The notes: generated by a model from the sequence alone, not told the origin. 64,000 nucleotides of DNA from Tahibacter harae (GCF_024437735.1 NZ_JANFQO010000021.1:38381-102380); one strand, 5' to 3'. Positions 26,457 to 36,209 are shown, numbered from the stretch's first letter. Numbers and translations: made by a program.

Positions 26457-27365
26457 ATGGCCGGTAAAGCGGATTCGGTAAAAACCATTTTCTATGCGCT
26501 GGGCGCCAACTTCGCGATCTTCGTCGCCAAGCTGGTCGCAGCCATCATTACCGGATCCGGCTCCATGCTGGCCGAGGCGGTGCACTCGCTGGCCGACTGC
26601 GGCAACCAGGGCCTGCTGCTGCTGGGCCTCAAGCGCGCCAAGGCGCCGCCTTCGCCGGATTTCCCGCTGGGCTTCGGCAAGGCGATCTATTTCTGGTCCT
26701 TCCTGGTCGCACTGATGCTCTTCAGCGTCGGCGGCATGTTTTCCATCTACGAAGGCATGCACAAGCTGCAGCATCCCGAGCCGCTGAAATGGGCCTGGCT
26801 GGCGGTCGGCGTGCTGACCTTCGGCATCATCGCCGAGGCCTTTTCCATGTGGGGCTGCCTGGTCGAGGTGAACAAGGCGCGCGGCAGCCAGAGCCTGTGG
26901 CGCTGGTTCCGCGACAGCCGCCAGAGCGAGCTGATCGTGATTTTCGGCGAGGATCTGGCCGCGCTGCTCGGTCTGGTGTTCGCGCTGGCCGCGGTGCTGC
27001 TGACCATGGTCACCGGCAATCCCATGTACGACGCCATCGGCTCCATCGGCATCGGCGTGCTGCTGATCGTGATTGCGGTGTTCATCGCGATCGAGGTCAA
27101 GGCGCTGCTGATCGGCCAGGGTGTGGAGCCGCGTACCAAGGAAGCCATGCTCAAGCTGCTCAACGAGCGCGAGGAGGTCAAGCAGGTCTACAACCTGCTG
27201 ACCCTGCAGCTGGGCCCGGACGTGATGGTCGCGGTCAAGGCGGAAATGGCGCGCTACCTGTCGCCGCGCGACCTGATCGACGACATCAACCGCGTGGAAG
27301 CGGCGCTGCGGGCGCAGTTCCCGGAAGTGCGCTGGTGCTTCTTCGAGCCGGATGTGAAGGACTGA
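26457..27365 (+). CDS. Cation diffusion facilitator, SLC30A9-like subgroup
   Basis: 302-residue inner-membrane divalent-metal transporter (Zn/Mn/Fe/Co unknown). Six hydrophobic helices followed by a short cytoplasmic domain. Helix 2 has the CDF metal pair HSLAD, but helix 5 has GEDLAALLG in place of the usual HxxxD. The Glu-Asp arrangement is that of the SLC30A9-like branch, so metal selectivity should not be read from classical members. GFGKAIYFWSFLVAL is the conserved loop after helix 2. Start ATG at 26457 follows AGGGAGTC; an upstream in-frame GTG/ATG is less likely. Confidence 0.88.
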   Translation: MAGKADSVKTIFYALGANFAIFVAKLVAAIITGSGSMLAEAVHSLADCGNQGLLLLGLKRAKAPPSPDFPLGFGKAIYFWSFLVALMLFSVGGMFSIYEGMHKLQHPEPLKWAWLAVGVLTFGIIAEAFSMWGCLVEVNKARGSQSLWRWFRDSRQSELIVIFGEDLAALLGLVFALAAVLLTMVTGNPMYDAIGSIGIGVLLIVIAVFIAIEVKALLIGQGVEPRTKEAMLKLLNEREEVKQVYNLLTLQLGPDVMVAVKAEMARYLSPRDLIDDINRVEAALRAQFPEVRWCFFEPDVKD

Positions 27366-27378
27366 GATTCGTTATTCG

Positions 27379-27427
27379 GGATTCGCGATTCGCAAGAGCG
27401 AAACGCGGCTTTGCGAATCCCGAATCC
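27379..27427. repeat. 17-bp inverted repeat of GGGATTCG type
   Basis: Arms 27379-27395 and 27411-27427 pair at 16 of 17 positions around a 15-nt loop, 13 bases after the CDF stop and before the convergent slp stop. It can serve as a terminator for either gene. Similar GGGATTCGGG sequence recurs near 8700, so it is likely a dispersed REP-like element. Confidence 0.55.
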
Positions 27428-27445
27428 GCAATCCCGAGTCCGGCT

Positions 27446-27934
27446 TCAACGTATGCCTACGCCCACACCGATGTGCCACTGCACGCGGTCGAACTGGTAG
27501 CCGCTGGGCCAGCGGTGCACATGGGCGGCCTCGACCAGCGGGAACACGTAGGCGTGTTCGCCCACCTGGCCGGTGCGGGTGCCGGCGATGCGGCCCGACA
27601 GGCTGACGAACAGGCCGTCGGGATAGTCGTGGCGTTCCACATAGCCGGGCAGCAGGATGATGAAGCGGCCCAGCGAGCCGGCCTCGGGCAGCGGACGCTG
27701 GGCGCGGTCCAGCGGATAAGCCAGGATGGTGACCTCGGTGCCGTTTTCGCGGTTCTCCAGCGCCAGGATCATGCCGCCCCAGATCACCTCGGCGCCGTTG
27801 TGGCGCCCGGGCTCGGCGGCGACTTCGTAGGGCAGGGCGGGGCTGAGCCCCGCCGGCGCCACGATCACCGGCGCGGCGGTGCAGCCGGCCAGCGCCGCGC
27901 AAAGTGAAAAAGGAAACAATCTTGCGGATTTCAT
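27446..27934 (-). CDS. Slp-family outer membrane lipoprotein
   Basis: 162-residue lipoprotein: signal sequence MKSARLFPFSLCAALAGC with lipobox LAGC (Cys18 as the lipidated residue). The mature domain contains HNGAEVIWGGMILALENRENGTEVTILAYPLDRAQRP and the GRFIILLPGYVERHDYPDG...LSGRIAGTRTG pattern typical of Slp (starvation lipoprotein) proteins. These associate with the outer membrane in stationary phase or acid stress in E. coli; exact function is unsettled. Its ATG overlaps the stop of the upstream sirtuin gene by 4 bp. Confidence 0.92.
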   Translation of the reverse strand: MKSARLFPFSLCAALAGCTAAPVIVAPAGLSPALPYEVAAEPGRHNGAEVIWGGMILALENRENGTEVTILAYPLDRAQRPLPEAGSLGRFIILLPGYVERHDYPDGLFVSLSGRIAGTRTGQVGEHAYVFPLVEAAHVHRWPSGYQFDRVQWHIGVGVGIR

Positions 27935-28686
27935 GCGGCGTGCTCCGGCGGCCAGGCCGCGGCCAGCAGGGCCGGCAGGGCGACGCCGGCGGGCTGGCGC
28001 AGGACGATATCGGCGCGCCGGGTCAACGGCGTGGCTTCGAGGTTGATCTCGGCAAAGCAGGCGCCCTGGCGTTTGGCCAGTTCCGGCAGGCCGGCGGCCG
28101 GATAGACCAGGGCCGAGGTGCCTACGGCGAGGACCAGGTCGCAGTCGCGCGCCGCGGCTTCGGCGAGGTCCAGCGCTTCCTGCGGCAGGTTCTCGCCGAA
28201 CCAGACCACGCCCGGCCGGGCCAGGCCCTGCGCGTGATGCGGCGAAGGCGGCGGTTCGCCCGGATGCGCGGCCAGCCATTGCGCGCTGATGGGCAGGCGC
28301 GTGACCGAGCAGATGCTGCGCATGATCGCGCCGTGCAGGCAGATAACGGCCGGCGAGCCGGCGCGCTGGTGCAGGTCGTCCACGTTCTGCGTGACCAGGC
28401 TCAGCCTGGTCTGCGCGGCGAGGGCGGCCAGGGCGTGATGGGCCGGATTCGGCGCCGCGGCGGCGATCTGCGCGCGGCGCGCCTGGTACCAGCGCCAGAC
28501 CAGGGCCGGATCGCGGCGGAAGCCTTCGGGCGTGGCCAGGTCTTCGGCGCGGTAGCGCGCCCACAGGCCGGTCTGGGCGTCGCGGAAGGTGGCGATGCCG
28601 GATTCGGCCGAGACACCGGCGCCGGTCAGCACCAGCACGTGCCGCGCCTGCCGCAGCCTGGCGGCCAATTCAGAGAGCGGATCCAT
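27931..28686 (-). CDS. SIR2-family NAD-dependent deacylase (CobB-like), zinc site incomplete
   Basis: Removes acyl groups from protein lysines using NAD. Rossmann motifs GAGVSAESGI (22-31) and TQNVDDLHQRAG, catalytic His118 in CLHGAIM, and PGVVWFGENLP are intact. Tyr67 and Arg70 in WRWYQARRAQ match the class III pair that recognises succinyl/malonyl-lysine. Oddity: of the zinc-binding cysteines, only one (Cys126 in RSICS) remains; the second Cys pair before PGVVWFGE is absent, replaced by a Pro/His stretch. Start at 28686 is chosen by family length; 28704 (six codons earlier) is also possible. First gene of a two-gene unit with slp. Confidence 0.88.
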   Translation of the reverse strand: MDPLSELAARLRQARHVLVLTGAGVSAESGIATFRDAQTGLWARYRAEDLATPEGFRRDPALVWRWYQARRAQIAAAAPNPAHHALAALAAQTRLSLVTQNVDDLHQRAGSPAVICLHGAIMRSICSVTRLPISAQWLAAHPGEPPPSPHHAQGLARPGVVWFGENLPQEALDLAEAAARDCDLVLAVGTSALVYPAAGLPELAKRQGACFAEINLEATPLTRRADIVLRQPAGVALPALLAAAWPPEHAA

Positions 28687-28800
28687 GGGTACGGAGTTTC
28701 GCATGCCCGGCACGCGCCGGGGCCGGCATGACTTCCGGCGCTGGCCGGGTGGGCGGGGCTGCGGCATAACAAAACGTTAAGTCCAGCCTATGGGGTCTCC

Positions 28801-30957
28801 ATGTACATGCAACGCTTGCTCGTCACCGCCCTGGCCGCGGGTTTCGCGGCTGCCGTCCAGGCCGATGAGGGCATGTGGCAGCCTGCCCAGCTGCCCAGCA
28901 TCGCCGCCCAGCTCACGGCGCGCGGCCTGCAGCTGGATCCCGCCCAGCTCACCGACCTGACCGGCCCGACCATGGGCGCGGTGGTCAGCATCGGCGGCTG
29001 CACTGCCTCGTTCGTGTCGCCCGAAGGCCTGGTCGTCACCAATCACCACTGCGCCTACGGCGCGATCCAGTACAACTCCACCGCCGACAACAACCTCATC
29101 AGGAACGGCTTCCTCGCCCGCAGCCAGGCCGAGGAACTGCCCGGCGATCCCAACCAGCGCGTCTATGTCACCGACGAGATCCGCGACATCACCCGCGAGA
29201 TCACCGGCAAGCTCGATCCCAAACTGGGTGGGCTGGAACGCTACCAAGCCATCGACAAGGCGCAGAAGCAGGCCGTGGCCAAATGTGAAAAACCCGGCGT
29301 GAAGTGCGAGGTATACACCTTCCACGGCGGCTACAGCTTCCAGCTGGTGCGCCAGCGCGAGATCAAGGATGTGCGCCTGGTGTATGCGCCGCCCGGCGCC
29401 ATCGGCAAGTTCGGCGGCGATGTGGACAACTGGATGTGGCCGCGCCATACCGGCGATTTCAGCTTCCTGCGCGCCTACGTGGGCAAGGATGGCAGCTCCA
29501 AGCCGTATGCCAAGGACAATGTGCCGTTCAAGCCCAGGCATTTCCTGCCGGTCAACGCCGAAGGCCTGAAGGCCGGCGATTTCGTCATGGTGGCCGGCTA
29601 TCCCGGCCGCACCAACCGCTATCGTCTGGCCGAGGAAGTCGGCGACGCGATCCAGTGGCAGTACCCGACCAATATCCGCTGGTATACCGAGATCCTCGAA
29701 CTGATCAACGCGGCCGGCGCCAAGGACCCGGCGGTCGCGGTGAAGTACGCCAGCAGCGTGGCCAGTTTCAACAATTATCTGAAGAATTTCCGCGGCCAGC
29801 TCGAAGGCCTGGCCAAGGCCCGGGCGGTCAGCTACAAGCGCGGCAAGGAAGAGGCGCTGCTGCAGTGGCTGGGCCGGCAGGACGCCGCCACCGCCGCGCT
29901 GGCCGGCGACATCGCCGCGCTGCGCGGCGTGCTGGCGCAGCAGCGCAGCGTGCGCGAGCGCGACCTGTTGCTGACCTATTTCCAGCGCACGGGTCTGTTC
30001 AGTGCGAGCTACAACATCTATCGCACCGCGCTGGAACGCGGCAAGCCGGAACTGCAGCGCGAAGCCGGCTTCCAGACCCGCGACGAGGCCAAGCTCGAAG
30101 GCAGCCTGCGCCAGCTGGAACGGCGCATGGACCCGGCCGTGGACCAGCGCCTGCTGACCCATTTCCTGCGCGGCTACGTCAAGCTGCCGGCCGGGCAGCG
30201 CATTGCCGCGCTGGATACCTGGCTGGGCGCAGCGGCGGATGACGACGCGGCGCTGCAGCAGAAGGTGGCCGCGCTGTATGCGGGTACGTCGCTGATGGAT
30301 GTGCAGCAGCGCCTGAAGTGGTTCGGCGCCAAGCAGGCGGAAATCGAGGCGGCGCAGGACACCGGCCTGAAGTTCATGGTCGCGCTGATGCCCGACCTGC
30401 TCGCCATCGAGAAGGCGCGCAAGCAGCGCACCGGCGACGAACTGCGCCTGCGTCCGCGCTACATGCAGGCCATGATTGCCTACAACCAGTCGCTGAACCA
30501 GCCGGTATATCCGGATGCGAACAGCTCGCTGCGCGTGACCTTCGGCCAGGTGCAGGGTTTCCGCAAGGACGGCGTGGAATTCACCCCGTTCACCACCGGC
30601 GACGGCATCGTGGCCAAGACCACCGGCGAGGATCCGTTCGACACGCCGGAGAAGGAATACCAGGCCCTGGTCGCGCGCGATTACGGCAGCTACGCCGATG
30701 CGCGCGGCGCGCTGCCGGTGAATTTCCTCGCCGATCTCGACATCACCGGCGGCAATTCCGGCTCGCCGGCCTTGGACGCCAAGGGCCGCCTGGTCGGTCT
30801 CGCCTTCGACGGCAACTGGGACAGCGTCAGCGCAGACTGGATCTTCGACACCGGCTTGACCCGCTCCATCCAGGTCGATGTGCGCTACATGCTCTGGATC
30901 ATGGACAAGATCGACGGCGCGCAGAACCTGCTCAAGGAAATGGGCGTCGCGCGCTGA
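28801..30957 (+). CDS. S46-family dipeptidyl-peptidase (DPP7-like)
   Basis: 718-residue secreted exopeptidase that removes dipeptides from the N-termini of peptides in the periplasm. Signal peptide about 1-22. Chymotrypsin-fold triad: histidine in TNHHCAYG (82/83), Asp in the GGDVDNWMWPRHTGDF region, and Ser653 in TGGNSGSP. The S1 specificity position in AFDGNWDS (Gly671) is Gly as in DPP7, which prefers hydrophobic P1; DPP11 has Arg there. N-terminal ASFVSPEGLVVTNHHCA and large alpha-helical domain are as in the family. Such enzymes suit asaccharolytic, peptide-feeding xanthomonads and Bacteroidetes. A strong terminator follows. Confidence 0.95.
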   Translation: MYMQRLLVTALAAGFAAAVQADEGMWQPAQLPSIAAQLTARGLQLDPAQLTDLTGPTMGAVVSIGGCTASFVSPEGLVVTNHHCAYGAIQYNSTADNNLIRNGFLARSQAEELPGDPNQRVYVTDEIRDITREITGKLDPKLGGLERYQAIDKAQKQAVAKCEKPGVKCEVYTFHGGYSFQLVRQREIKDVRLVYAPPGAIGKFGGDVDNWMWPRHTGDFSFLRAYVGKDGSSKPYAKDNVPFKPRHFLPVNAEGLKAGDFVMVAGYPGRTNRYRLAEEVGDAIQWQYPTNIRWYTEILELINAAGAKDPAVAVKYASSVASFNNYLKNFRGQLEGLAKARAVSYKRGKEEALLQWLGRQDAATAALAGDIAALRGVLAQQRSVRERDLLLTYFQRTGLFSASYNIYRTALERGKPELQREAGFQTRDEAKLEGSLRQLERRMDPAVDQRLLTHFLRGYVKLPAGQRIAALDTWLGAAADDDAALQQKVAALYAGTSLMDVQQRLKWFGAKQAEIEAAQDTGLKFMVALMPDLLAIEKARKQRTGDELRLRPRYMQAMIAYNQSLNQPVYPDANSSLRVTFGQVQGFRKDGVEFTPFTTGDGIVAKTTGEDPFDTPEKEYQALVARDYGSYADARGALPVNFLADLDITGGNSGSPALDAKGRLVGLAFDGNWDSVSADWIFDTGLTRSIQVDVRYMLWIMDKIDGAQNLLKEMGVAR

Positions 30958-30964
30958 GGCCGGC

Positions 30965-31015
30965 GCTTCCTGCACCGCGTCCGACGCGGGCGCGGTGCAG
31001 GAAGCCGCGATTTTT
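30965..31015 (+). terminator. Terminator after the S46 peptidase gene
   Basis: Perfect 15-bp stem (30965-30979 with 30991-31005), 11-nt loop and CGCGATTTTT tail, starting 8 bp past the stop codon. Confidence 0.85.
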
Positions 31016-31130
31016 CAACGGGGCGGCGTGTCGGCCGTGCCGTAGCGGGCTGAGAAGATGGCCGGTTCCGCGGTGGCGCAGGAACGCCATCGCATGAAGC
31101 CGGCGCGCGCGACAGCGCTGCCGGCCCGGC

Positions 31131-34007
31131 TCAGGACTCGTGCTTCGCGCCGGGCAAAGCCTCCCAGCGCTTCCGCAGCGCATCGCCGGCCGGGCGTTGC
31201 TGCATGGGTTCGCGTATCCGTTCGGCCAGCGCGTGGCTGGCTTCCTTTTCGCCCTGCCGCGCCAGCAATTCGGCCAGGCCCAGGCGGGCTTCGAGCAGGG
31301 CCGGCAGCCCGGGCGCGGCGCCCTCGACGGCGATGGCCAGGGCCGCCTCGAAATGCGCGCGCGCCGCGGCGTCGTCGCCATTGGCCATTTCCAGCGCGGC
31401 CACGTTGGCCTCGCGCTCGATCAGATCGGGATGTGCGGCCGGCAGCAGTGCACGGCTGCGCGCCAGCGCGGTGCGCAGCAGCGGCGCGGCCTCGCCGCGG
31501 CGGCCGGCCAGCAGCAGGCTCTTGCCCAGCGCGCCGCGGGCGCGCTGGGTTTCGGCGGAGTCCTCGCCGCGCGCCGCCTGCAGCAGCGCCAGCGCGCGGC
31601 GGCCGTCGGCGATGGCTTCGTCGGCGCGCGCCAGCTGGCGCAGCGCGACGGCGCGGGTCTGCAAGGCCGCGGCAGTGACGCCGCGCCAGTCGCCTGCGGC
31701 CTGGTCGAAGGCGGCAATTGCCTGCGCGGCCATGTCGGCGGCCTCCGCATAGCGCAGTTGCAGGCCCAGTGCGGTGGCGAGGTTGGTGCGGATCTGCGCG
31801 ATCTGCGGATCGTCTTCGCGGTAGATCGCCTGGCGCAGGCGCAGCGCTTCGCGCAGCGGCGCCTCGGCTGCGGCGCCGTCGCCGCGTACCAGAGCGATCA
31901 GGGCCAGGTTGGCCAGATGGCGCGCCTGGGCCGAATTGGGCTGGCGGTAGACCTTGGCGTCGATGGCGACCGATTCGCGCAGCGCGGCCTCGGCCTCATC
32001 CAGGCGGCCCAGGCTGCGCAGCGGCTCGCCCAGGTTGCTCAGGCTGTTGCTGAGGTTTACGTGCGCCGGTCCGAACAATTGCCGGTTGAGCGCGACAGCT
32101 TCGCGCAAGTAGGGCAGGGCTTCGGCCGCGCGGCCGGCACCGCCCAGCGTGGTGCCCAGATCGTTGAGACTGATCGCCACCTCCTTGCCCGGCGGCTGTT
32201 CCAGCTGCCGCCGCAGGCGCAGCGCCTGCTGCAGTTCGGCCACGCCCTCGTCGACCCGCTTGCGCTGAGCCAGCACCACGCCGAGCAGATTGCGCAGGCG
32301 CGCCTCCAGGGCCAGGTCGCGGCCGGCGTTGAGTGACAGGCCGCGCTGCAGCAGCGTCTGTGCTTCTTCGTAGCGGTTGCGGCGGCGCTGCAGATAGGCC
32401 AGTTCGTACACGCTGTCGGCCAGTGCGCCGTTTTCGGTTGCGCCGGCCTGTTCGTACAGGCGTATCGCGTCGCGCAGCAGCGGCTCGGCCTCGTCGTGCA
32501 GGGCCAGCTGCACATGGATACGGCCCAGTACGCGCAGCAGATCGGCCTGCAGCAGCGGCTGCGCCGCCAGTTCGCTGCGCGCGCGGCCGGCGCCGCGGGC
32601 CAGCAGTTCGCGCGTATCCGGCACCTGGTCGGCGGCGGCGCCGGGCACGGCGTTCTCGAACAGGCCGGTGAGGAAATCCTGCACCGCCGCGCCGCGGCGC
32701 GAGGCTTCTTCCACGCGCCGGGCCTGCACGACTACCGCGGCCATGCCGGCGAGCAGGGCCAGCGCCGCCACGGCCGCCAGCGCGACCGCGACGCGGTTGC
32801 GGCGCAGAAACATATAGAGACGATAGCCGCGCGCCCCCGGATGTGCGGCGATGGCGCGGCCCTGGCGCCAGGCGGCCAGGTCGTCGGCCAGGCGCTGCAC
32901 GCTGGAATAGCGCCGCGCCGGCTCCTTCTCCAGCGCCCGCGCCAGGATGCGGCTGAGATCGCCGCGCACCTGGCGGCGGAACGCGCGCGCACTGGTCGCG
33001 CGCGCGGCCAGGCGCGCGGCGCGTTCGGCCTGGGCCGTGTCGCGCGGGGTTTCCTGGGTGGTGCGCGCGATCGCGCTGGCCGGCGGCAGGAACGGCGCAT
33101 TGCCGGCGATGCGCCCGGCGGCGACGGCGTCGTGGCGCGGCACCGCGTAGGGCAGCACGCCGGTGACCAGTTCGTAGCCGATCATGCCCAGCGAATACAC
33201 GTCGGCGGCGACGCCGGCCGGCTCGTCGCCGAACTGCTCCGGCGCGGCGTACTGCGGCGTCAGCGCGCGGCGGCCGCCGGCGCCGGTGAGGCAGGTATCG
33301 TCGCCGTCGCCCTGCAGCAGGCCGGCGATGCCGAAATCCAGCAGGCGCACCTGGCCCTGGTCGTCGACGAGGATGTTGCCGGGCTTGAGATCGCGATGCA
33401 CGACCAGCTGGCTATGCGCGTATTCGACCGCGGCGCAGACGTCCTGCAGCAGGGCGATGCGCGCGTGCAGGTCCAGCCGCCGTGCGTCGCACCAGGCGGT
33501 GAGGCTGCGGCCCTGCACGTATTCCAGCGCGAACCAGGGCCGGCCATCGGGCGCAATGCCGCCGTCGATGAAGCGCGCCAGATTGGGATGCGACAGGCGC
33601 GCGAGGATGCGCCGCTCGCGCAGGAAGCGTGCCTGCACTTCGTCGAAATCGTGGCCGCGGCGGATCAGCTTGATCGCGACGCGCTGGCGGAAATCCGCCT
33701 CGCGCCGCTCGGCCTTGTAGACCACGCCCATGCCGCCGCGGCCCAGGCGTTCGAGGATGTGATAGGCGCCGAGGCGGCTGCCGATCAGGGCATCGCTGTC
33801 GGCGGCGGCGTCGTTCCCGGCGTCTTCACCGTCTGGTGCCTCCAGGCTGCTTTCTATGGCCGCGGCCTGGGCGAACAGGGTTTCCACTTCGCGCCGCAGC
33901 GCCGCGTCGTCGCCGCAGGCGGCGGCCAGATGCGCCGCGCGCTGCACCGGCGCCAGATCCAGCAGCTCGCGCACAACGGCCAGGGCGCGGCGCGTGCGCT
34001 CATCCAT
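31131..34007 (-). CDS. Transmembrane Ser/Thr kinase with TPR-type extracytoplasmic domain (module A)
   Basis: 958 residues. A ~75-residue N-terminal helical region is followed by a Hanks-type kinase (about 81-378): glycine loop LGRGGMGVVYKA, Lys113, HRDLKPGN with Asp206, DFG 224-226 and APEQF, all intact. One transmembrane helix (about 406-427) leads to ~500 residues of tetratricopeptide-type repeats (for example SLSNLGEPLRSLGRLDEAEAALRESVAI), likely periplasmic. The gene follows an ECF sigma factor by 12 bp. In known ECF43-type pairs (Xanthomonas citri PknS/EcfK, Vibrio PknT/EcfP) the kinase activates the sigma factor; the same is inferred here. The TPR part presumably senses an envelope signal. 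Confidence 0.93.
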   Translation of the reverse strand: MDERTRRALAVVRELLDLAPVQRAAHLAAACGDDAALRREVETLFAQAAAIESSLEAPDGEDAGNDAAADSDALIGSRLGAYHILERLGRGGMGVVYKAERREADFRQRVAIKLIRRGHDFDEVQARFLRERRILARLSHPNLARFIDGGIAPDGRPWFALEYVQGRSLTAWCDARRLDLHARIALLQDVCAAVEYAHSQLVVHRDLKPGNILVDDQGQVRLLDFGIAGLLQGDGDDTCLTGAGGRRALTPQYAAPEQFGDEPAGVAADVYSLGMIGYELVTGVLPYAVPRHDAVAAGRIAGNAPFLPPASAIARTTQETPRDTAQAERAARLAARATSARAFRRQVRGDLSRILARALEKEPARRYSSVQRLADDLAAWRQGRAIAAHPGARGYRLYMFLRRNRVAVALAAVAALALLAGMAAVVVQARRVEEASRRGAAVQDFLTGLFENAVPGAAADQVPDTRELLARGAGRARSELAAQPLLQADLLRVLGRIHVQLALHDEAEPLLRDAIRLYEQAGATENGALADSVYELAYLQRRRNRYEEAQTLLQRGLSLNAGRDLALEARLRNLLGVVLAQRKRVDEGVAELQQALRLRRQLEQPPGKEVAISLNDLGTTLGGAGRAAEALPYLREAVALNRQLFGPAHVNLSNSLSNLGEPLRSLGRLDEAEAALRESVAIDAKVYRQPNSAQARHLANLALIALVRGDGAAAEAPLREALRLRQAIYREDDPQIAQIRTNLATALGLQLRYAEAADMAAQAIAAFDQAAGDWRGVTAAALQTRAVALRQLARADEAIADGRRALALLQAARGEDSAETQRARGALGKSLLLAGRRGEAAPLLRTALARSRALLPAAHPDLIEREANVAALEMANGDDAAARAHFEAALAIAVEGAAPGLPALLEARLGLAELLARQGEKEASHALAERIREPMQQRPAGDALRKRWEALPGAKHES

Positions 34008-34019
34008 GGCGCGGACCGT

Positions 34020-34586
34020 TCAGCCGGCCAGGCGGCTGCGCAGCCATGCCTGTGCCGTGGCCCAGTCGCGCTGCACCGTGCGCCGGGTGACGCCGAGCGA
34101 GGCCGCGATCTCGGCCATTTCCAGGCCGACGAAATAGCGCAGTTCCACCACCTGGGCCATGCGCGGCTCGGCGGCTTCGAGTTCGCCCAGGGCCTGGTCG
34201 AGTTCGGCCAGGTCGGTGTGTTCGGGAATCGGCAGGTCCAGCGCCTGGGCGAAATCGTCGCGGCGCCAGCCGCCGCCATGCTTGCCGCTCATGCTGGTGC
34301 GCAGGCGGCTGACCAGGCGCTGGCGCATCATGCGTGCGGCCGCGTTGAACAGGTGGGCCGAGTCGTGCAGTTGCAGGCCCGGACGCTCCAGCAGGCGCAG
34401 CAGTACGTCGTGCACCAGGGCCGTGGTCTGCAAGGTGGTATGGCCGGACTTGTGGCGCAGCTGCGCCGCGGCGATGCGGCGCAGGTCCGCGTAGACCAGC
34501 GGCAGCAGGCGGTCCAGTGCCGCGCTTTCGCCGGCCTGCCAGCGCTGCAGCAGCTGGGTGACGTTGTCGCCGTCGGAATGCTCCAT
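34020..34586 (-). CDS. ECF sigma factor, kinase-linked type (module A)
   Basis: 188-residue extracytoplasmic-function sigma factor of the kind annotated Sig-70_X6/ECF43. Region 2 spans about residues 10-85 ([20 protein letters not shown]...[10 protein letters not shown]), region 4 helix-turn-helix about 130-185 ([31 protein letters not shown]). No anti-sigma gene is present; instead the kinase lies directly downstream, as in phosphorylation-controlled ECF systems. Region 2.2 carries threonines ([12 protein letters not shown]) where typical sigma factors have acidic residues, consistent with activation by phosphorylation, though the exact residue is not proved. Start ATG at 34586; upstream in-frame extension to 34844 overlaps the miaA start region and is rejected. 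Confidence 0.9.
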   Translation of the reverse strand: MEHSDGDNVTQLLQRWQAGESAALDRLLPLVYADLRRIAAAQLRHKSGHTTLQTTALVHDVLLRLLERPGLQLHDSAHLFNAAARMMRQRLVSRLRTSMSGKHGGGWRRDDFAQALDLPIPEHTDLAELDQALGELEAAEPRMAQVVELRYFVGLEMAEIAASLGVTRRTVQRDWATAQAWLRSRLAG

Positions 34587-34825
34587 GCGGCGAACATAGC
34601 GAAGCGGCAGGGATACGGCAAAGCGGGAACAGGACATCCGGCATGCGCGGCCTCGGGCGGGGACTGGGCGGAAACGCGCGCCGGCGGCGGGATGTGTCAT
34701 GCCCTGCACCGCCGATGCGGAACAGTACGGACGCGCGGCGGCGAGGCAGCGGACGCGCCGTGTGCCGGCGTCGCAACTGCCGCAGTCCGGCGCAGTCCGG
34801 CGCAGCGCGCCGCTACAATCGCCGG

Positions 34826-35791
34826 ATGCCCGCACTCGATACACGTCCGCCTGCCGTACTGCTGATGGGGCCTACCGCCTCGGGCAAGACGGCGCTGGCC
34901 TGCCTGCTGTCCGAACGCTTTCCGCTGCAGCTGGTCAGCGTGGACTCGGCCCTGGTCTACCGCGGCCTGGACATCGGCAGCGCCAAGCCGGACGCGGCCA
35001 CGCTGGCGCGCTATCCGCACCGGCTGATCGATATTCGCGATCCGGAACAGGCCTATTCGGCCGGCGAATTCCGCGACGACGCCCTGCGCGAGATGGCGCA
35101 GATCAGCGCCGCCGGGCAGGTGCCGCTGCTGGTCGGCGGCACCGGGCTGTACTTCCGCGCGCTGACGCGGGGCTTTTCCGACCTGCCCACGGCCGATGCC
35201 GAGCTGCGTGCCCGGCTGCAGGCGCAGTTGCAGGCGCAGGGCCTGGCCGCCCTGCACGGCCGTCTGGCGGCGCTGGATCCGGCCGCGGCCGCGCGCATAC
35301 GCCCGGGCGACACCCAGCGCGTGCTGCGCGCACTGGAAGTGATCGAACTCAGCGGCCGGCCGCTGAGCGAACTGCAGCAGGGCGGCGGCGCGCGCGCGCC
35401 TTACCGTTTCCTCAAGCTGGCCCTGGTGCCGGCCGAGCGCGCGCCGCTGCATGCACGCATCGCCGTGCGTTTCGAGCAGATGCTGCGCGAGGGCCTGGTC
35501 GAGGAAGTGCGCGGCCTGCGCGCCCGGCCGGGCCTGCATGCGGATCTGCCGTCCATGCGCGCCGTCGGCTACCGCCAGGCCTGGCAATACCTGGACGGCG
35601 AGTTTCCGCTGGCCGAGCTGCGCGACCGCGGCGTGTTCGCCACGCGCCAGCTGGCCAAGCGCCAGATCACCCTGCTGCGCAGCGAACTCGACGCGCGCTG
35701 GCTGGACCCGGAGCGGGACGGCCTCGCCGGGCGTGCGGCGGATGCGCTGGAACTATTTCTGTCCGGAGCCGGCCCGGTGTCGATTTCATAA
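34826..35791 (+). CDS. miaA: tRNA dimethylallyltransferase
   Basis: Adds the isopentenyl group to A37 of tRNAs reading UNN codons. 321 residues with P-loop [10 protein letters not shown] near 14-22, [18 protein letters not shown] (the DSxxxY substrate motif), [12 protein letters not shown] and [12 protein letters not shown]. The ATG at 34826 is six bases after TACAAT, a good -10 element, and no ribosome site lies between, so the message may be leaderless. Begins the conserved miaA-hfq-hflX block found across gammaproteobacteria. Confidence 0.96.
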   Translation: MPALDTRPPAVLLMGPTASGKTALACLLSERFPLQLVSVDSALVYRGLDIGSAKPDAATLARYPHRLIDIRDPEQAYSAGEFRDDALREMAQISAAGQVPLLVGGTGLYFRALTRGFSDLPTADAELRARLQAQLQAQGLAALHGRLAALDPAAAARIRPGDTQRVLRALEVIELSGRPLSELQQGGGARAPYRFLKLALVPAERAPLHARIAVRFEQMLREGLVEEVRGLRARPGLHADLPSMRAVGYRQAWQYLDGEFPLAELRDRGVFATRQLAKRQITLLRSELDARWLDPERDGLAGRAADALELFLSGAGPVSIS

Positions 35792-35828
35792 CCGGTTCGA
35801 CATTCTCGCCGCATTCAAGACGGGTTAA

Positions 35829-36209
<381 letters not shown>

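Noticed and set aside
28777..30975. Antisense open frame of about 730 codons opposite the S46 peptidase
   Set aside because: Low-complexity Leu/Ala/His/Gln mirror translation without motifs; the S46 triad is on the + strand.
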